Assembly: GCA_018398765.1 (NCBI GenBank)
Contig: JAHBMJ010000447.1
Coordinates: 1-47,846, forward strand
DNA length: 47,846 nt
Reading direction: 5' to 3'
DNA from: Chromera velia
Lineage: Eukaryota > Sar > Chromeraceae
The notes beneath the pieces were generated by a model. That model did no database searches. It was not told the DNA's origin and was given only the letters and a program-made list of their open reading frames with translations. Shown here in pieces: positions 1 to 11,400 of the stretch (position 1 is the stretch's first letter; every line of letters begins with the position of its first letter). A program made the translations under genes and the position numbers.

Positions 1-147
1 CCCCCATCACGCCCATGCCAGCACCGCCCCCGCCCATCATGCCTGCGCCACCTCCGACTACCCCCATCACGCCCATACCAGCACCGCCCCCGCCCATCAT
101 GCCTGCGCCACCTCCGACTACCCCCATCACGCCCATGCCAGCGCTGC
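1..147. repeat. 60-bp minisatellite, coding on either strand
   Basis: Bases 1-60 and 61-120 are the same 60-bp unit with a single difference (G/A at position 77), and a third partial unit starts at 121. On the plus strand it reads as Pro-rich PPPPIMPAPPP repeats, open to a TGA at 348-350. On the minus strand it reads as Gly/Met-rich GGGAGMMGGGGAGMG. The minus reading is preferred because it joins in phase to four upstream exons and has an acceptor at 287-289 after a pyrimidine tract. Confidence 0.8.
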
Positions 148-2350
148 CCATCATACCTGTGTCAACCCCACCCCCGCCCACCATGCCCATAGCGTCTGAG
201 CCACCTCCAGCCATCATGCCCATCCCACCCCCTGGACCCGCTGACGAGGCAGCACCGACTCCGGAACGACTTGCCACAGGGCCAGACTGGACAGGGATGG
301 GGGCAGGGAAGAGCCCTACCCAGTCAGTTGAACCCACAGCCCACACTTGATTGGGTTTCCAGTAGCCATGGACATACTGCAAAAAAGACGGGAAGGAAGG
401 AAGGAAAAAAAGAGGGAAGAAAGGAAGGAAGGAAGGAAGGAAGGAAGGGAGGAACGGACAAATGCATATCAGCAAAGCAGATCACTACAAAAATGAAATA
501 AGGGAAATCAGGGCGTAATGGCCGGGGTTCAAGGAAAAACTCCCCACTCACTGGTTGACTGATTTGCTGCCCTTGTCTGCTCTGCCCCTCTCCCCTTGAT
601 ACATAGAAAAAATTGCATGGTGGAATGTCCACATCCCGGCCCTGCATTTCCCTTCCACGCCCCGAACGGTGGAATGAGCGATTTCCTCTGATGGAACCGG
701 GATTGACAGCAAAGCTACTTCCTCAACAAAAGAGAGAGCCAGCTGGGGCAAGAGAGAGAGAGAGAATCAGAGGGAGGGTTGCAGAGCGGCATCGCAGGCA
801 GACAAGATGAAGGAAGATACGGCAGAGAGAGAAGTGTGAGGCCAAACTTAAAGGTAGGAAGGAGGCCCTGAGGAAGAAAGCCGACGATTCCTCTGGTTGA
901 GCCAGAGAAAAAATAAAGGAAATAGAATGGCAGAAACGGAAGGAAATCCAGAAAGCTGAGAGATACAGTCAGTGACGCCTTCACTGCTCCTTCTGAGCGA
1001 GAGTCCACACCGACCGACCATCATGCCTATGCAGGAGAACACAAAATCGGCAGCCGACGGCGGTCCCTGCAGTTCCTTCAGCTGCCTCGGAGCCAGAGGG
1101 GGTCCAGGGGGGTCGTCGTCGGTAGTCTCTCCCAGGTGTGCAAAGACTTGAAGGGCATGAGGGGACGTCTCCTGCCGACATGAACACTCATTCACATATG
1201 CAAAAACACACGGGAGACATTCCATAACTCCGTAACAGAACAAAACACTGATTTTGGCAAGAAGGGAGGCAGACAGGCAAGATGGCAGGTAGATACTCAC
1301 TGTCAGTCAGTGAGAAAGGAAGTGAGTAAATGAGTAGGGCAATCAACCTGCCAGGCGTTCTTCGAACCAGCCTGTCAATCAGTCTTTGAGTGGGTGATTC
1401 CCGAAATTGGCTTGTGAGCCTTGTACCAGACAATAAAATCGACGGACAAATTAAGTGGATCGAGACGCGAGGCTGACCAGACAGGCTCCGACTTGAGAGC
1501 ACACAACGACGTCAGACACCACCAGCTCCCTCACCAACGGTGTCTGGAGGCATTCGTCAAAAAGTCGCTGCGTGAAATTGTCAGGGCCTTCCAACCATTT
1601 CTCAGAGATCATCTGCATACACAAACAGACAAATCGGGCGAGAGGTTTACAACCAGTCGTTTTGTTCGTTGTATTTCTGAATCACCATTGTACCAGACTG
1701 AAGCTGAACCACGCTGCGCCTCTTGTCTGTCTTCCCCGGAAGTCCCATTCATTCAGCCAGAGGCCGCTGAACATCGATTCTCTTTGCAGCGCCTGCGAGG
1801 ACAGCCTACGGCAAGGCACGGAAATGATCCAACACTCCCATGCACGCACAGATGCCACTGCGTTGGAAGTCAGGGCGCTTTCGACTTTCATTCTCTGGCC
1901 TCACCACATCCAATTAAGCCTTTGCCTGATGTTTCGGCTTTGCGTACCCACCTTGCACAAGAGGATTTTCAGGACCCCCTGCCGGCACTCCGGCTCTGGC
2001 TGCAGGAAGTCCACAAGCTGCAGCAGTCCGATCGCGTCTCCCTTCTGCGTCTTGTTCAGGTCGGTCACGGCGAGGGTGACGAGTCGGCTGTGGAATCTGT
2101 CGTCAGGCAGGGAGACCAAAGTGGCCACAGGGGACCCTGAGGTCTCTGCGAACCGAACTTTCTGCAAAGAAAGAAATGCAATGGGTCCAAATCAGTTTCA
2201 ATTCCTGAAAAACAACAAGCTGGACCTCGAAGCTTTGCGACTGACGTTTGCGAAGAAGCCATAGAGCTTCACGATGTCGGGAGGCACTGTGATCTCTTCC
2301 CCGTCAGCACACTTCACGGTCAGGGACGACGAAGTCCCACCCTCTGGCAT
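1..2350 (-). CDS. Skp1/BTB-like N-terminal protein with Gly/Met-rich tail, 6 exons, 3' end outside window
   Basis: Modelled exons, in transcription order: 2246-2350, 1952-2161, 1493-1612, 1019-1171, 552-641, and 286 to beyond base 1. Every junction is phase 0, with donors GTCAGT, GTGGGT, GTCGGA, GTCGGT and GTGAGT and acceptors ending in CAG. The start is ATG at 2350 (MPEGGTSSS). Residues about 10-28 (LTVKCADGEEITVPPDIVK) and the later VSLPDDRF resemble the first strands and linker of Skp1/BTB-POZ folds; this is weak similarity, not an assignment. The last visible exon encodes [11 protein letters not shown] repeats from a 60-bp minisatellite. If the third donor is not used, translation stops at TAA 1451-1453 and gives 158 residues, close to Skp1 length. 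If it is a Skp1-like adaptor it would act in a cullin ubiquitin ligase, but the long Gly-rich tail is not typical. The exon chain is well supported by phase; the function is not. Confidence 0.5.
387..452. repeat. (GGAA)n microsatellite
   Basis: Imperfect GGAA tetranucleotide tract, inside the last visible intron of the left-hand minus-strand gene. It reads as CTTC repeats on the transcribed strand, about 100 nt before the acceptor at 287-289. Confidence 0.85.
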
Positions 2351-2860
2351 TCTGAAAACGAGAGAAAACCACGGGGGCTCTCGGGCGTTTCAGTGATTGA
2401 GGCGCCACAGATTTCAGTTCTCTGAAAAGACAAGAAAAGAAATTGTTGACAGCTTTCTGCGCAGACCGTCCAGAGCCCTCTCTCTACCGATTTCGCTCCA
2501 CACAGCGCTCGTCGATATGTCTGCCCGGAAGACTCTGTCGGAACGGTAATATATATACGGACTCAACGTACGGATTTCAACGGTCAATGATGCCAGGAGA
2601 GTCACGAGAGTACTTGTCGATCAAATCTTCGATCATCTTCAATTCATCCTCTTTCTAATCTCCTGCGTGACAAAACACAAAGTTTGTGTATACTCCTGCG
2701 CGCGCCTGCAATACAAGCAGCCATTGAACACAACAAAGAAGAAATGCTTGACTTAGATTATCGCACTGATAGACACACCACGGCCTTTAAATTATGTAGT
2801 GCTGTGCTGTGGAAGCCTTGCGATGTCACGTTCTCTCCTTCCTATCAGGTCTATTGGTAG
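2351..2860. other. Short intergenic / divergent promoter region
   Basis: No confident coding sequence. It separates the start of the minus-strand Skp1-like gene (2350) from the plus-strand membrane-protein exon. One possible short first exon for the plus gene is ATG at 2517 followed by ten codons and a GTAATA donor, but its phase cannot be tied to the downstream exon, so it is not called. Confidence 0.4.
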
Positions 2861-3829
2861 TCAGCGTGGGGTGGACGAGGTCGCGGCATCTCGTCTGAAG
2901 GAGACGGGGAGCGGCTTTTCTGGTTTCCCCCCAACTCTTTGCTTGCCAAGGAGGTCGTGAAGCTGCAGTCACCTGCGTATTCGCAAGGAAATCTGCTCAA
3001 GTTGGCGGGTTTTCTGTGGCTGTACACCCAGTGGAAGTTTTTTTCACCTGTAGCGAAATTCTCTGGGTATGTTGCATTTGTCAATGAGATACGGACAAGT
3101 GTGGGGTTCTGGGAGAAGGCTTTTCTCGTCATCATCCCCTTTTCAAGCTTTCTGAATTCACTTATTTTCGCCTTCTTGATCCTCCTGGATAGAGGGGGAC
3201 TCAGAGCCCTTCCGGTTCTGAGCTACCGGCTCTACAGAGGCCTGCAGGCGCTGGCTAAAGGGGGGCAGAGATTGACGGGGGTTCTGATTGGCGTGGTCTT
3301 TCTGCTCAGTATCCCCGGGTTCTTTTGCGCCCGTTCAGCTTACCAAAAAGCCAGAGACCAGTTCCCGTACCCATGCAAACTGGCGCCCCCGGATAATATC
3401 TTTGACACTCACAGTGGCTGGGAGTCACAGTCGACCAATGGAACGACTGTTACAGAGCTTGACGCAGAAGCAGAAGAAGAAGGCTCGTTGCACGCGGCTT
3501 GTAACTTTACCACTTCCATGAGGATAGAAATGTGCTTCTGGGCTCTTTTCTCGCTAGTGCTTCTGGTATTCATGTTGTGGAGCAAAATCTGTTCGCAGAG
3601 TACCGAGACCCGGACTTGTCCTGTGTCTCACCGGCAGCTGCAAATGGCAGGAGCAGAAGGGGGCGCGACGGAGGGTGAGGGAGAGAGGGAGGCCGAAGTT
3701 AAAGTTTTGAGGAGGCCGAGACCAGGCCCGTCCGTGTCTCCCTTGAATCCCACAGAGGTGCAGATCCTGCGAGATTGGCAGTCAGGGGACACTAGACCGG
3801 GTGGCAGCGCAGTGGAGGGCATGTGTTAA
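2861..3829 (+). CDS. Multi-pass membrane protein exon, 5' part unresolved
   Basis: An open frame runs from a stop at 2858-2860 to TAA at 3827-3829 with no ATG in its first 180 codons, so it must be joined to an upstream exon. Candidate phase-0 acceptors end at 2860 (GTAG), 2950 (CCAAG) and 2968 (CTGCAG); the last best fits the CTGCAG habit of this genome. Hydrophobic segments: LLKLAGFLWLY, the stretch around FLVIIPFSSFLNSLIFAFLILL, LTGVLIGVVFLLSIPGFF, and FWALFSLVLLVFMLW. Between the third and fourth is a loop with possible N-glycosylation sites (NGT, NFT), and after the fourth is a charged tail. No family recognised. The tail may splice into the Cys-rich/RING exons just downstream, giving a membrane-anchored RING protein; the joining intron could not be resolved because the frames differ and the gap is short. 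Confidence 0.45.
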   Translation, partial: SAWGGRGRGISSEGDGERLFWFPPNSLLAKEVVKLQSPAYSQGNLLKLAGFLWLYTQWKFFSPVAKFSGYVAFVNEIRTSVGFWEKAFLVIIPFSSFLNSLIFAFLILLDRGGLRALPVLSYRLYRGLQALAKGGQRLTGVLIGVVFLLSIPGFFCARSAYQKARDQFPYPCKLAPPDNIFDTHSGWESQSTNGTTVTELDAEAEEEGSLHAACNFTTSMRIEMCFWALFSLVLLVFMLWSKICSQSTETRTCPVSHRQLQMAGAEGGATEGEGEREAEVKVLRRPRPGPSVSPLNPTEVQILRDWQSGDTRPGGSAVEGMC

Positions 3830-5071
3830 ATTTGCGGAAAGAAAGAAAAGGAAAGAGGAGAATGCATCTTCTTGCTGCCGATGCTGCTCGTGCTGTTGCA
3901 GCCGGACATGCTCGCGGTGGTTTTGTCTTTGCTGCTGTTTGCTTGCCTTCTGTAAACTGGTGCAGAGGGGCATTGATGATGCATTCAGAATTGCAGCTAG
4001 TCAACAGGTAAGCTTGTTTGCCTGCATCTCCGCTTTCTCTGTCACCTCAGCTTCATTGATTGTGCTCAATGTAGACAAGCCCTACTCTGTTCCAATTTTC
4101 TTTAAATTGATGCTTAGTGGTCTTGTATATTTTCGGATGTTTGAGGGGGTGGTCTGATTTTGACTTCAATTATGTGTTTCTTTTCACATGGCCTGCAGAG
4201 ATGGTCAGAGGAGGACGCTTCCACTTTTCTCGTTCTAATCGTTCTCTACCCACTATACTTGCCTGTGTTTAACTCCACCCATTTGTTCATTTTACGTTTG
4301 TTTCATGTCTGTGATCTGCAGGAGCCCTGGATAGAAGAGGAACCTCCTGAGCTTTTTGAGGAGGAAGAGGAAAGAGGCGGGGGAGGTGGAGTGAGCGCGG
4401 GTCCCCTGTCTGTTGTTGTCTCCTTCGACGTGCTTTTGAATCTCCTGAAAGGGCTTGAGGCGGGGGAGCTCCGGTGGCATGAGGAGACGCTCTTCGAAGA
4501 GGGTGTGGCAACGGGAGCAGAAGGGGGAGGCACGGAGGGTGTAAGGGCGGAAATCCGAGAGGCAGAGGCCGGCAGCCCCTCCTACTCGCTCTTCCTCCAC
4601 CTGACCACGGGACCGACCCGTTGTTGCCACGTGTGCAAGGGCCGCTTCTGCAGGAGTAGGGGGAAGGGGGCGGCAGAGGCCCACGATGTAATACAGATGC
4701 AGGAATTAGGTGGCCAGACAGAGGAGTCCAACGCGGTGGAAGAAGGTTCTGATCCGATTGTTCGGGTTCAGTCAGTCTCCGCCGGGAGGGAGTCGTCCCA
4801 GACAGAGGCTGAAGCTGACTCTGCAGCCGAGTTTGACTCAGAGGTTGATCCTGTCAGTCAGGGGGGTGGGCGGGTGGGGGGGAGGGACCCCGACTCCGGG
4901 TTGCTTGTTCGGATGGCGTGCTGCAGTGTGATCCTCCACAGGAAGTGCATGGTTTTGGAGTTGTCGCATGTGGCTGTGTGCCCCTCCTGCAATGCCCCCA
5001 TAAGGCTAGTTGCACAGCATCTGGAGTGGTACAGGCAACTCTCTCCGTTCCTCGATGTGAGAGTCGTATAA
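3813..5071 (+). CDS. RING-finger protein, Cys-rich exon plus RING exon
   Basis: Exons 3813-4007 and 4322-5071, both phase 0, with donor GTAAGC and acceptor ATCTGCAG; stop TAA at 5069-5071. The first exon ends with a stretch of about 30 residues in which roughly half are Cys (CCRCCSCCCSRTC...), next to hydrophobic residues, as in palmitoylated or membrane-proximal segments. The second is acidic at its start (EEEEE) and carries a split RING: CHVC, then an acidic insert of about 110 residues, then ACCSVILHRKC and CPSC. Spacing in the second half matches C-x-H-H-x2-C-x(n)-C-x2-C except that one zinc-ligand position is Val or Ser. RING domains recruit E2 enzymes for ubiquitin transfer; the long insert and missing ligand make activity uncertain. 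It may be the 3' part of the membrane gene at 2861-3829. Confidence 0.5.
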
Positions 5072-5267
5072 AGAGAGGGATACGATCGGATATAAGTTTA
5101 CCGAGATGTGTTTTGACGCAAAATTTCTGTGCTGTTACATGTGAACCTACATGAGCTCCGATGCACTTGTGTGGAATGTTGTGAATGAACGCGAGGTTGT
5201 GAGTGGATTGTCGTTCGACGTTTGATCTAGCACCTACCCTACCCTGTACCCTGACTATCCGAACCAG

Positions 5268-5738
5268 ATGCCCATCCCACACTCCTTCTCGTCCCAAGCC
5301 ACTGCACATATCCAGGCAGCTATGAACGCAGATACCCTGACTGAGGAGGGAGTCGCAGCATGGAGAGAGAACCTCTCAGAGGTCACCACACCAACCACAA
5401 CAACAAACAGCGAGACCAAAAAAGAGGAGACTCACCGATATAACCCCTTCGCCCCGCAGTCTCCTCATCCAGTCTTCCAGCAACCTGACATCAACCCTGA
5501 CGTGCTTCCGCATGTCATCAAGCAGGAAGATATCAAACAGGAGGAAGTGGCAGCCCAGAAAAAAGTAAAGAGAGTAGTTATCAAGGGAAGAGAGAGACTC
5601 GTGGAGAGCATCGAGGACAAAGTTCAGAGGAGGAAGAACCCCGCTTACAGATGTATTCGATACCCAGTGGACTCTCGAACCTGGGCGGTGACCAAGGTGA
5701 AAGTCACGATGGAGAGAATTGGGCGCGCCGAACAGTGA
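5268..5738 (+). CDS. Hypothetical basic protein, 156 residues, intronless
   Basis: Single uninterrupted frame from ATG 5268 to TGA 5736-5738. No family recognised. The N-terminal half is Thr/Ser/Pro-rich (TTPTTTTNS, NPFAPQSPHP); the C-terminal half is Lys/Arg-rich (KKVKRVVIKGRERL, KVQRRKNP), as in nucleic-acid-binding or nuclear proteins. In the middle VIKQEDIKQEEV holds two adjacent psi-K-x-E motifs, the SUMO-attachment consensus. It lies about 200 bp after the RING gene on the same strand and immediately before an AT-rich island. The lack of introns contrasts with the rest of the window and could mean a retrocopy, a terminal exon, or a short independent gene. Confidence 0.4.
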   Translation: MPIPHSFSSQATAHIQAAMNADTLTEEGVAAWRENLSEVTTPTTTTNSETKKEETHRYNPFAPQSPHPVFQQPDINPDVLPHVIKQEDIKQEEVAAQKKVKRVVIKGRERLVESIEDKVQRRKNPAYRCIRYPVDSRTWAVTKVKVTMERIGRAEQ

Positions 5739-7560
5739 ATTTTTTTTTTTCCCTCGCGGTCGCGCGATCTCGAGTGCTTTGCGGGGCCGCGCGCGCTCAT
5801 AATTAAGATGTTGCGATGATGCATGCATGCATTACGATGAGGTACGATAAAATATACGTCGCAATATTGCTCTGAGTGTTACTCTATGATGATGTGCTGC
5901 GATGCTCCGGTGGTGCATGGATCGCTAATTGGATTAAATGTGCGGCTTCCCTCATGATTTAGCTCGATTAATCCGTTCGATGAGTCTGTGAAGTCCACAT
6001 GTCAGTGCGTGAATTGTATATGGTGTGTGCATGTGCATAACCAATGTGCGAGAGTGTTTATGAATACGTTACGGTATTACTACATGCATGCGGTGCTGAA
6101 AAAAAAAAAGAATGGTTATAGGAACATACGATCTGAAACAGTCTTTGAAGTACAAAAAAAAAAAAATATACACACAACCTTAAGAATCGGTGAAGCATCA
6201 AAAATGTCAAATTTTTTTTTTTACGACCGTACTGAACTCTATATAGTATTAATTGCCTAGAAAGGAGCGAATGCTATGAATGCTATGTGATTATATCATA
6301 TATGAATCGAGCGTGGAATCTCGATCTTAGAAAGGGGTGAATGCTATGCGCTATCAAAGCGTAACTAGAAAGAAAATGAGAATTAAATAAATTGACTTAA
6401 TCGAAAATAGTGCTAAGCAAAAGAGAATGGTGTGTATCGCTTACGTTCATGACTTAGTGGTTAACATACAACATTAACAAACAGAAGATCATAGGTTCAA
6501 TCTTCGCTACCTGCCTTTTTAAGGATCAACAAGAAAAGAGACGAGACGTTAACGTCCTGTACTATACAGATTTTGGCCTGTCGTATTTCGATCGAAATCA
6601 CATGAAAGACTTCCGAAAGACTTTCTAGAAGACTACTATGAAAGCCGATCGATCGCCGAATCGCAACAAAGCTCCATACTCCTGACATCGATCGAGTTTG
6701 TCACTGGAGATCGACCTGAACCACTCTAGCGACATCCGGCGACATCAAGCCCTGAAGACCCTTGAACCTCTGCAAGCACTCACTAGCGCCAACCCCTCTA
6801 AGTAGACCTTAACAGCACAGTGGTTTAAAAAAAAAAAAATAGACCTTTCCAGATTTTTTTTTCTTTTCTTTTTTTCTACGAAGGATTTCCTAGAGCACCT
6901 CTAGGAGCACCTAGAAGAGCACCTTTTAGAAGTACTTTTAAACTAACTTCCTTGCGAACTTATTACTTAACTCAAAGTTTTAAACATCTTTCAACCCTAC
7001 TTTCAACCCTAGTTCTAGTCCTAGTTGTTATTGTACGTTTGTCTCTACTAGTGTCTTCAGCATTCCATCATCGACTTTGTTGAACACGGACCAACCGATC
7101 TTTTTTCCCTTGTTCAACTACACTGTCACCTAAAAATTATTTAACCAACTGCTAGTCATTTAACCTTGTTCAACCGCTAGTCATTTAACCTTTATTTTTT
7201 TTTACATATACAATAAAATTTTAAATAATAATAAAAAAAAGAATAAACGTTTTCAGATTTTTTTTTTTTACCACTGTGCGTCGCCTAGATATATACAACC
7301 CTAGATACAACCCTCATAAACACCGCCGCAGCGACTAATTATATGTATTATATAAAAATTTTCTACTATCAGACTACTGATCAAACCTATTGTAGAAAGA
7401 ACTCCTAGTCTAGGAAGAACGAAAAAATAAATAAAGATATGCAATTTAAGAAAGTTTAGGCCTAAGTTTTGACTGCATATATATGGATTTGTATAATAAG
7501 TATATACTAGTAACGACATTAACGATTCAAGTTGACCAATAAGTGTTTTCCAAGTCGATT
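5739..7560. other. AT-rich island without genes
   Basis: About 1.8 kb of much lower GC than the flanks, rich in A/T homopolymers, with no frame longer than about 100 codons and none protein-like. It holds short direct repeats: TAGAAAGG(A/G)G(C/T)GAATGCTATG at 6258 and 6328, and CTAGTCATTTAACC at about 7151 and 7179. It also has a tRNA-like segment near 6443-6514. The reverse complement of 7291-7317 resembles 34918-34945 in the other AT-rich island (GTTGTATCTAG(A/G)GTTGTAT), so the two islands may come from one repeat family. Confidence 0.6.
6443..6520 (+). other. tRNA-like / SINE-head-like segment with Pol III-type boxes
   Basis: An A-box-like TGACTTAGTGG at 6450 and a B-box-like GGTTCAATC at 6494 are separated as in an intronless tRNA, and a T-run follows at 6516-6520. 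The acceptor and T stems do not pair well, so this is not called as a functional tRNA. It may be a degenerate tRNA or the head of a tRNA-derived SINE; chance is also possible in AT-rich DNA. Confidence 0.2.
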
Positions 7561-8177
7561 ACATTTCACTGCATGTCTTTAATCACGCAAATGCGTGTAT
7601 CACCCCACCTTTCACCTCGTTCCCAGTTTCCTGAGGCATTTTCCCCTTTGAACCCTTCGGTCCCTTCCCCCCTCCCCTATAAAGTTGACCCCACTGACTC
7701 AAAACTGAACAGCTGCCGGGTCTGTTCCGTCTAGGAAAATCACCATCGCACCTCCCCTGTACGTCTCCCTGTACCCAACCCCGCCTGCATGTAGACCTCT
7801 GCATGAGACGCACCCGAACAGGAAGACGCGAGACAACCAAGCCAGTAAGCCTTTCTCTCCCTCCCTCCTTGCATGCAGAAGCCTTTGAAGGCCACATGCA
7901 GCCTGCCTGCTACGCTCGACCCATCGACCCGCAGGGCCAGCCAGCCCAGGACTACCTCATGGCCCAATCATGCAAGCTCCCTTCAGTGAACAAACCAGGT
8001 GCTTCTGCCTCGCTTGCCCCACCCTCATTAGACAGACTTTTCTTCCTTCTTCATTTTTTTTCTTCTCTGCGTTAAAAATTCCTGCACAACTTCAAGCACC
8101 CTTTGCTTTCTTTCGGAAAGGGTTCTTCTCTCTTTCAATTTTGCTTCCTCATGCACAGATGAATCGTCCGTTCCTCA
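7561..8177. other. SF3B1 3' flank
   Basis: Between the AT-rich island and the SF3B1 stop. No convincing gene. A plus-strand frame at 7803-8075 has some coding look but no coherent exon model; the implied intron would be only about 34 nt. Most of this should be SF3B1 3' UTR and flank. Confidence 0.4.
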
Positions 8178-8372
8178 TCATAGAACGAAGAAGAGTTCCG
8201 TTCTCTTGTACGACCGCTGTTTCATTTTCCGAATCTCGTCAAGTTGCAATTCTTCAGGCAGCCCCTGCAGCATGATCTCGTGGTCGGGTGGGAGCTTCGG
8301 GAAGAAGGCCACCAACGCGTCCTGGTGCCCTATGTAGATCTGGTTGTAGATGCGCCAGTAGACCTCCCGAAT

Positions 8373-8439
<67 letters not shown>

Positions 8440-11400
8440 CGTACATTCATCATATTCAGCAAATGAGAAACAAGAGTTCAAACGGGAACACAGACTACCC
8501 AAAAGGCCAAGACACGAAACAGAGAGGGTCAGCCGGATACAGAGAGAATGGTCGTAGAATACTGCCTTCACGCCACAAAACTCGAAGACTGCCGTTCGGG
8601 GGCCCAAAGAGAGAAAGAACATACTACTCAATTCCCTCACACACGGCCCACTGACCCTCCTTGCAGGGTGCCACAGTCCCCTCATCACATAGTTCAGCAT
8701 CACACCCGCCCCCAGGGACACGCGGAACCCGTCCACTGCATCGAACACGGCCTGCAGAGAGAGAAACAAACAAACAGACAGACGGATGAAGAAAAAAAAG
8801 TCCGGCAGTCGATTGGTCGGTCGGGCAGGTCGGAAAAGAAAAAGATTTTTGGGGGGAAGACTTGAGGGACCCAGAGAGGAAAGCTAGGCGGAAAGAAGAA
8901 GACTTGGACATCTCCCGTCGAGATTCGGAGGTGGGGGGCAAAAAGACCGCCATGAAGAACAAACACGGGAAGGCAGACAACAGAGCGGGCAGGCAGAGAA
9001 GGAAAAGGAGAGGCAGGCAGACTGCAGACCTGAATGAGGTGGGGAGAATTCTCGAAGATGTTCGGCCAAACAAAGTTCAGGAGATGTTGCAGAACCTCCT
9101 CGCACCCTAGTCCCTGGACCCCCAGGGCCAAGTGTTTGCACGCCCACGTTGCGGTCTGTCGGTGCACCAGGTCGCGGTCTGTCAGGGCATCCTCGAGTAC
9201 AGGGACGGCTGTATACACATAGTCCTGCAGCCAGACAAAGAAACAGAGGGGGTTCATTGAAGATCTTTTGGCCTCGACAAAAGCATGTATGGACAAATAC
9301 GAACCCAACAGATACCAGGAGGAGACAAGGAAGCGGCGGGAAGCAAGCAGAGGTATACCATGCTATTCTTGATGGCTTATAAACTGAGAGAGACGCCCTC
9401 ACTCATTTGCTGTCTGCCCGACTGACTGACCTTCCCCATTTCCCCGATGTACTCAAACATGAAGGAGAGGGACTTCAAAACTCCATTCCGAACGTTCAAC
9501 TCCGGCACCTTATACTCCTGCATCAGGGCAGGCAGCACCGTGTACGGCCCGCACGTCTCCGCCACGATCGCGATCGCCACCGTCGTGCACACACGGAGCT
9601 GTCGCTCTTGGACCTGCAGGGGAGAGGCAAGGAAGCAAGAAAGCCAGTTATTCATTTCAAGAATCTTCACAACGGTCTGAGTCCTGTGCAGGCGTATGAG
9701 AGTGTATTTTGGGCAAATCGGTGGTTCTTGCAAGGAGGATGGGAAGAAACGCATGGAAAATAGTGGAGGGAAAGGAGGGAAAATCTGATTCTGCGGGAGT
9801 GAAAAGACGAGAGAAGGAAAAACTGGAAACCCCAACAGTTCCAGGATAGGTGAAACAGACAACATCCGAAAACCTGCTCGGTGTCTTCTTCGCTTGAGGA
9901 CACGCAAAAGAAAATTCAAAGTAATGCACACGTCCTGCCTGTCTGACCTTCAAGTTATTCAACAGTGTCGCGATGACGTCATGGGGTCCGATGGCTTTGG
10001 CAATGTACCCGAAGGTGTTCACTGTGGCCCTGCGGATTGCCTTCTTGTGGGCCTGCAGGGAGGCAGGGGAACGGAAGCGAAGGGAAGGGAGAAAGAGAGC
10101 GGTGTAGCGAGAAACGTGACGGGGCATTTAAATACAGAGCAGAAAGGCGTGTTTCGCTGTCCTGCTGCCCGGCAAATGGACTCGAACAAAAAAGTGAAAG
10201 AGCCGAGACAAAGTCCAGCTGCTGGTCGAGTGTACGAAGAGAGAGAGAGAGAGAGAGAAGTAAAGGAAAGATGAGAGGTCAGGCGACTTTTTTTTGACTC
10301 TTCCTTCGCACCAATTAGAGACAGACCTTAAGGAGTTCGAGGAGTTCGAAGCAGATGCGGTCCCATTCTTTGGGAGAGATCATGTCTGCCCCCCTGTCTG
10401 CGATTCTCCCAACCAGATCGATGCAGTTCTCCTGCACCTTCTCGTGCCTGTTCTTCAAGATCGGGGTCAGTCTTGGGAGCAAGTCCTTGATGGGAGGCTG
10501 CATGTTCTGCATCCCGATCACGTTCACGATTCCCTTCAGGGCACCCAGAATGGACCCGAGCACCTGAACGGAGAGAAAGGAAGCGAGGGAGGGAAGGAAA
10601 AAAAAAATGTACCTGCACATCTACTTGACAGGCAACAGATGAAAGGGTTGGAGGACCTTGCTTCTTTCTTTGTCTACGCTGCACCCCAACATTCTCAGCC
10701 GGGAGGTCCAACGGAAGGCACTACCCCCCCCCCACCTTCCGACTCGCTGCACAGACCCCTGTTTACACATTCTAAATCGACAACAAATAATCAGCGGACC
10801 GAGCACAAATGTACACAAACCCGACCCTCCCTGCCTGCCTACTGACGCACGCACCTCAGGATACTCCTCCCCCAGGTATTCGTACAAGAAGAGACCCAAG
10901 TTCGCCAACAGCGTCTCCTCCTCGCACAGCTTCATCACCCCAGCAAGTCGAGCAACCAGGTCGGCTGCCTGCTGTCTCACACGCGCATTCGGCACGTTGA
11001 GGCGCCACCTGACCATCCCGCCAATCTGGGGCAGGTACGGCTTCACGCGTCTCCCGAGGCAATTCACGATGGTGCCGAAACCGTTCAGCATCACAGACGT
11101 GTCGTCGCTTGACTGCACGACCGGTCACATGGAAGGAACACAACACGAGGTCATCTATGCCAAGAAAACCGCGCGTGAATAGAAAGAAAGCGGGCGTCTC
11201 CCTCGCTGTTTCCCTCGAGGATAAAAAACCAGCAAGCTGTCAGCCAGAAAGCCGAATTGAAAAGATGATTGGATAGAATGGCAGAGAGGAAGACAAACAC
11301 TCGGTCACGACGTGCAGCCAGCAACCGTTTCCGACAGACTGAAAGACTGCCTATCTCTCTCCCTCACTCACTCACTCCCTGACCTGTTCCTGGAATGCGT

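Noticed and set aside
1-350. Plus-strand Pro-rich protein ending at TGA 348-350
   Set aside because: Open because of the repeat; the minus-strand reading connects in phase to five upstream exons with proper splice sites.
7803-8075. Plus-strand coding exon downstream of SF3B1
   Set aside because: The frame looks partly protein-like, but the implied intron is about 34 nt and no homologous protein is recognised; more likely the SF3B1 3' UTR antisense.
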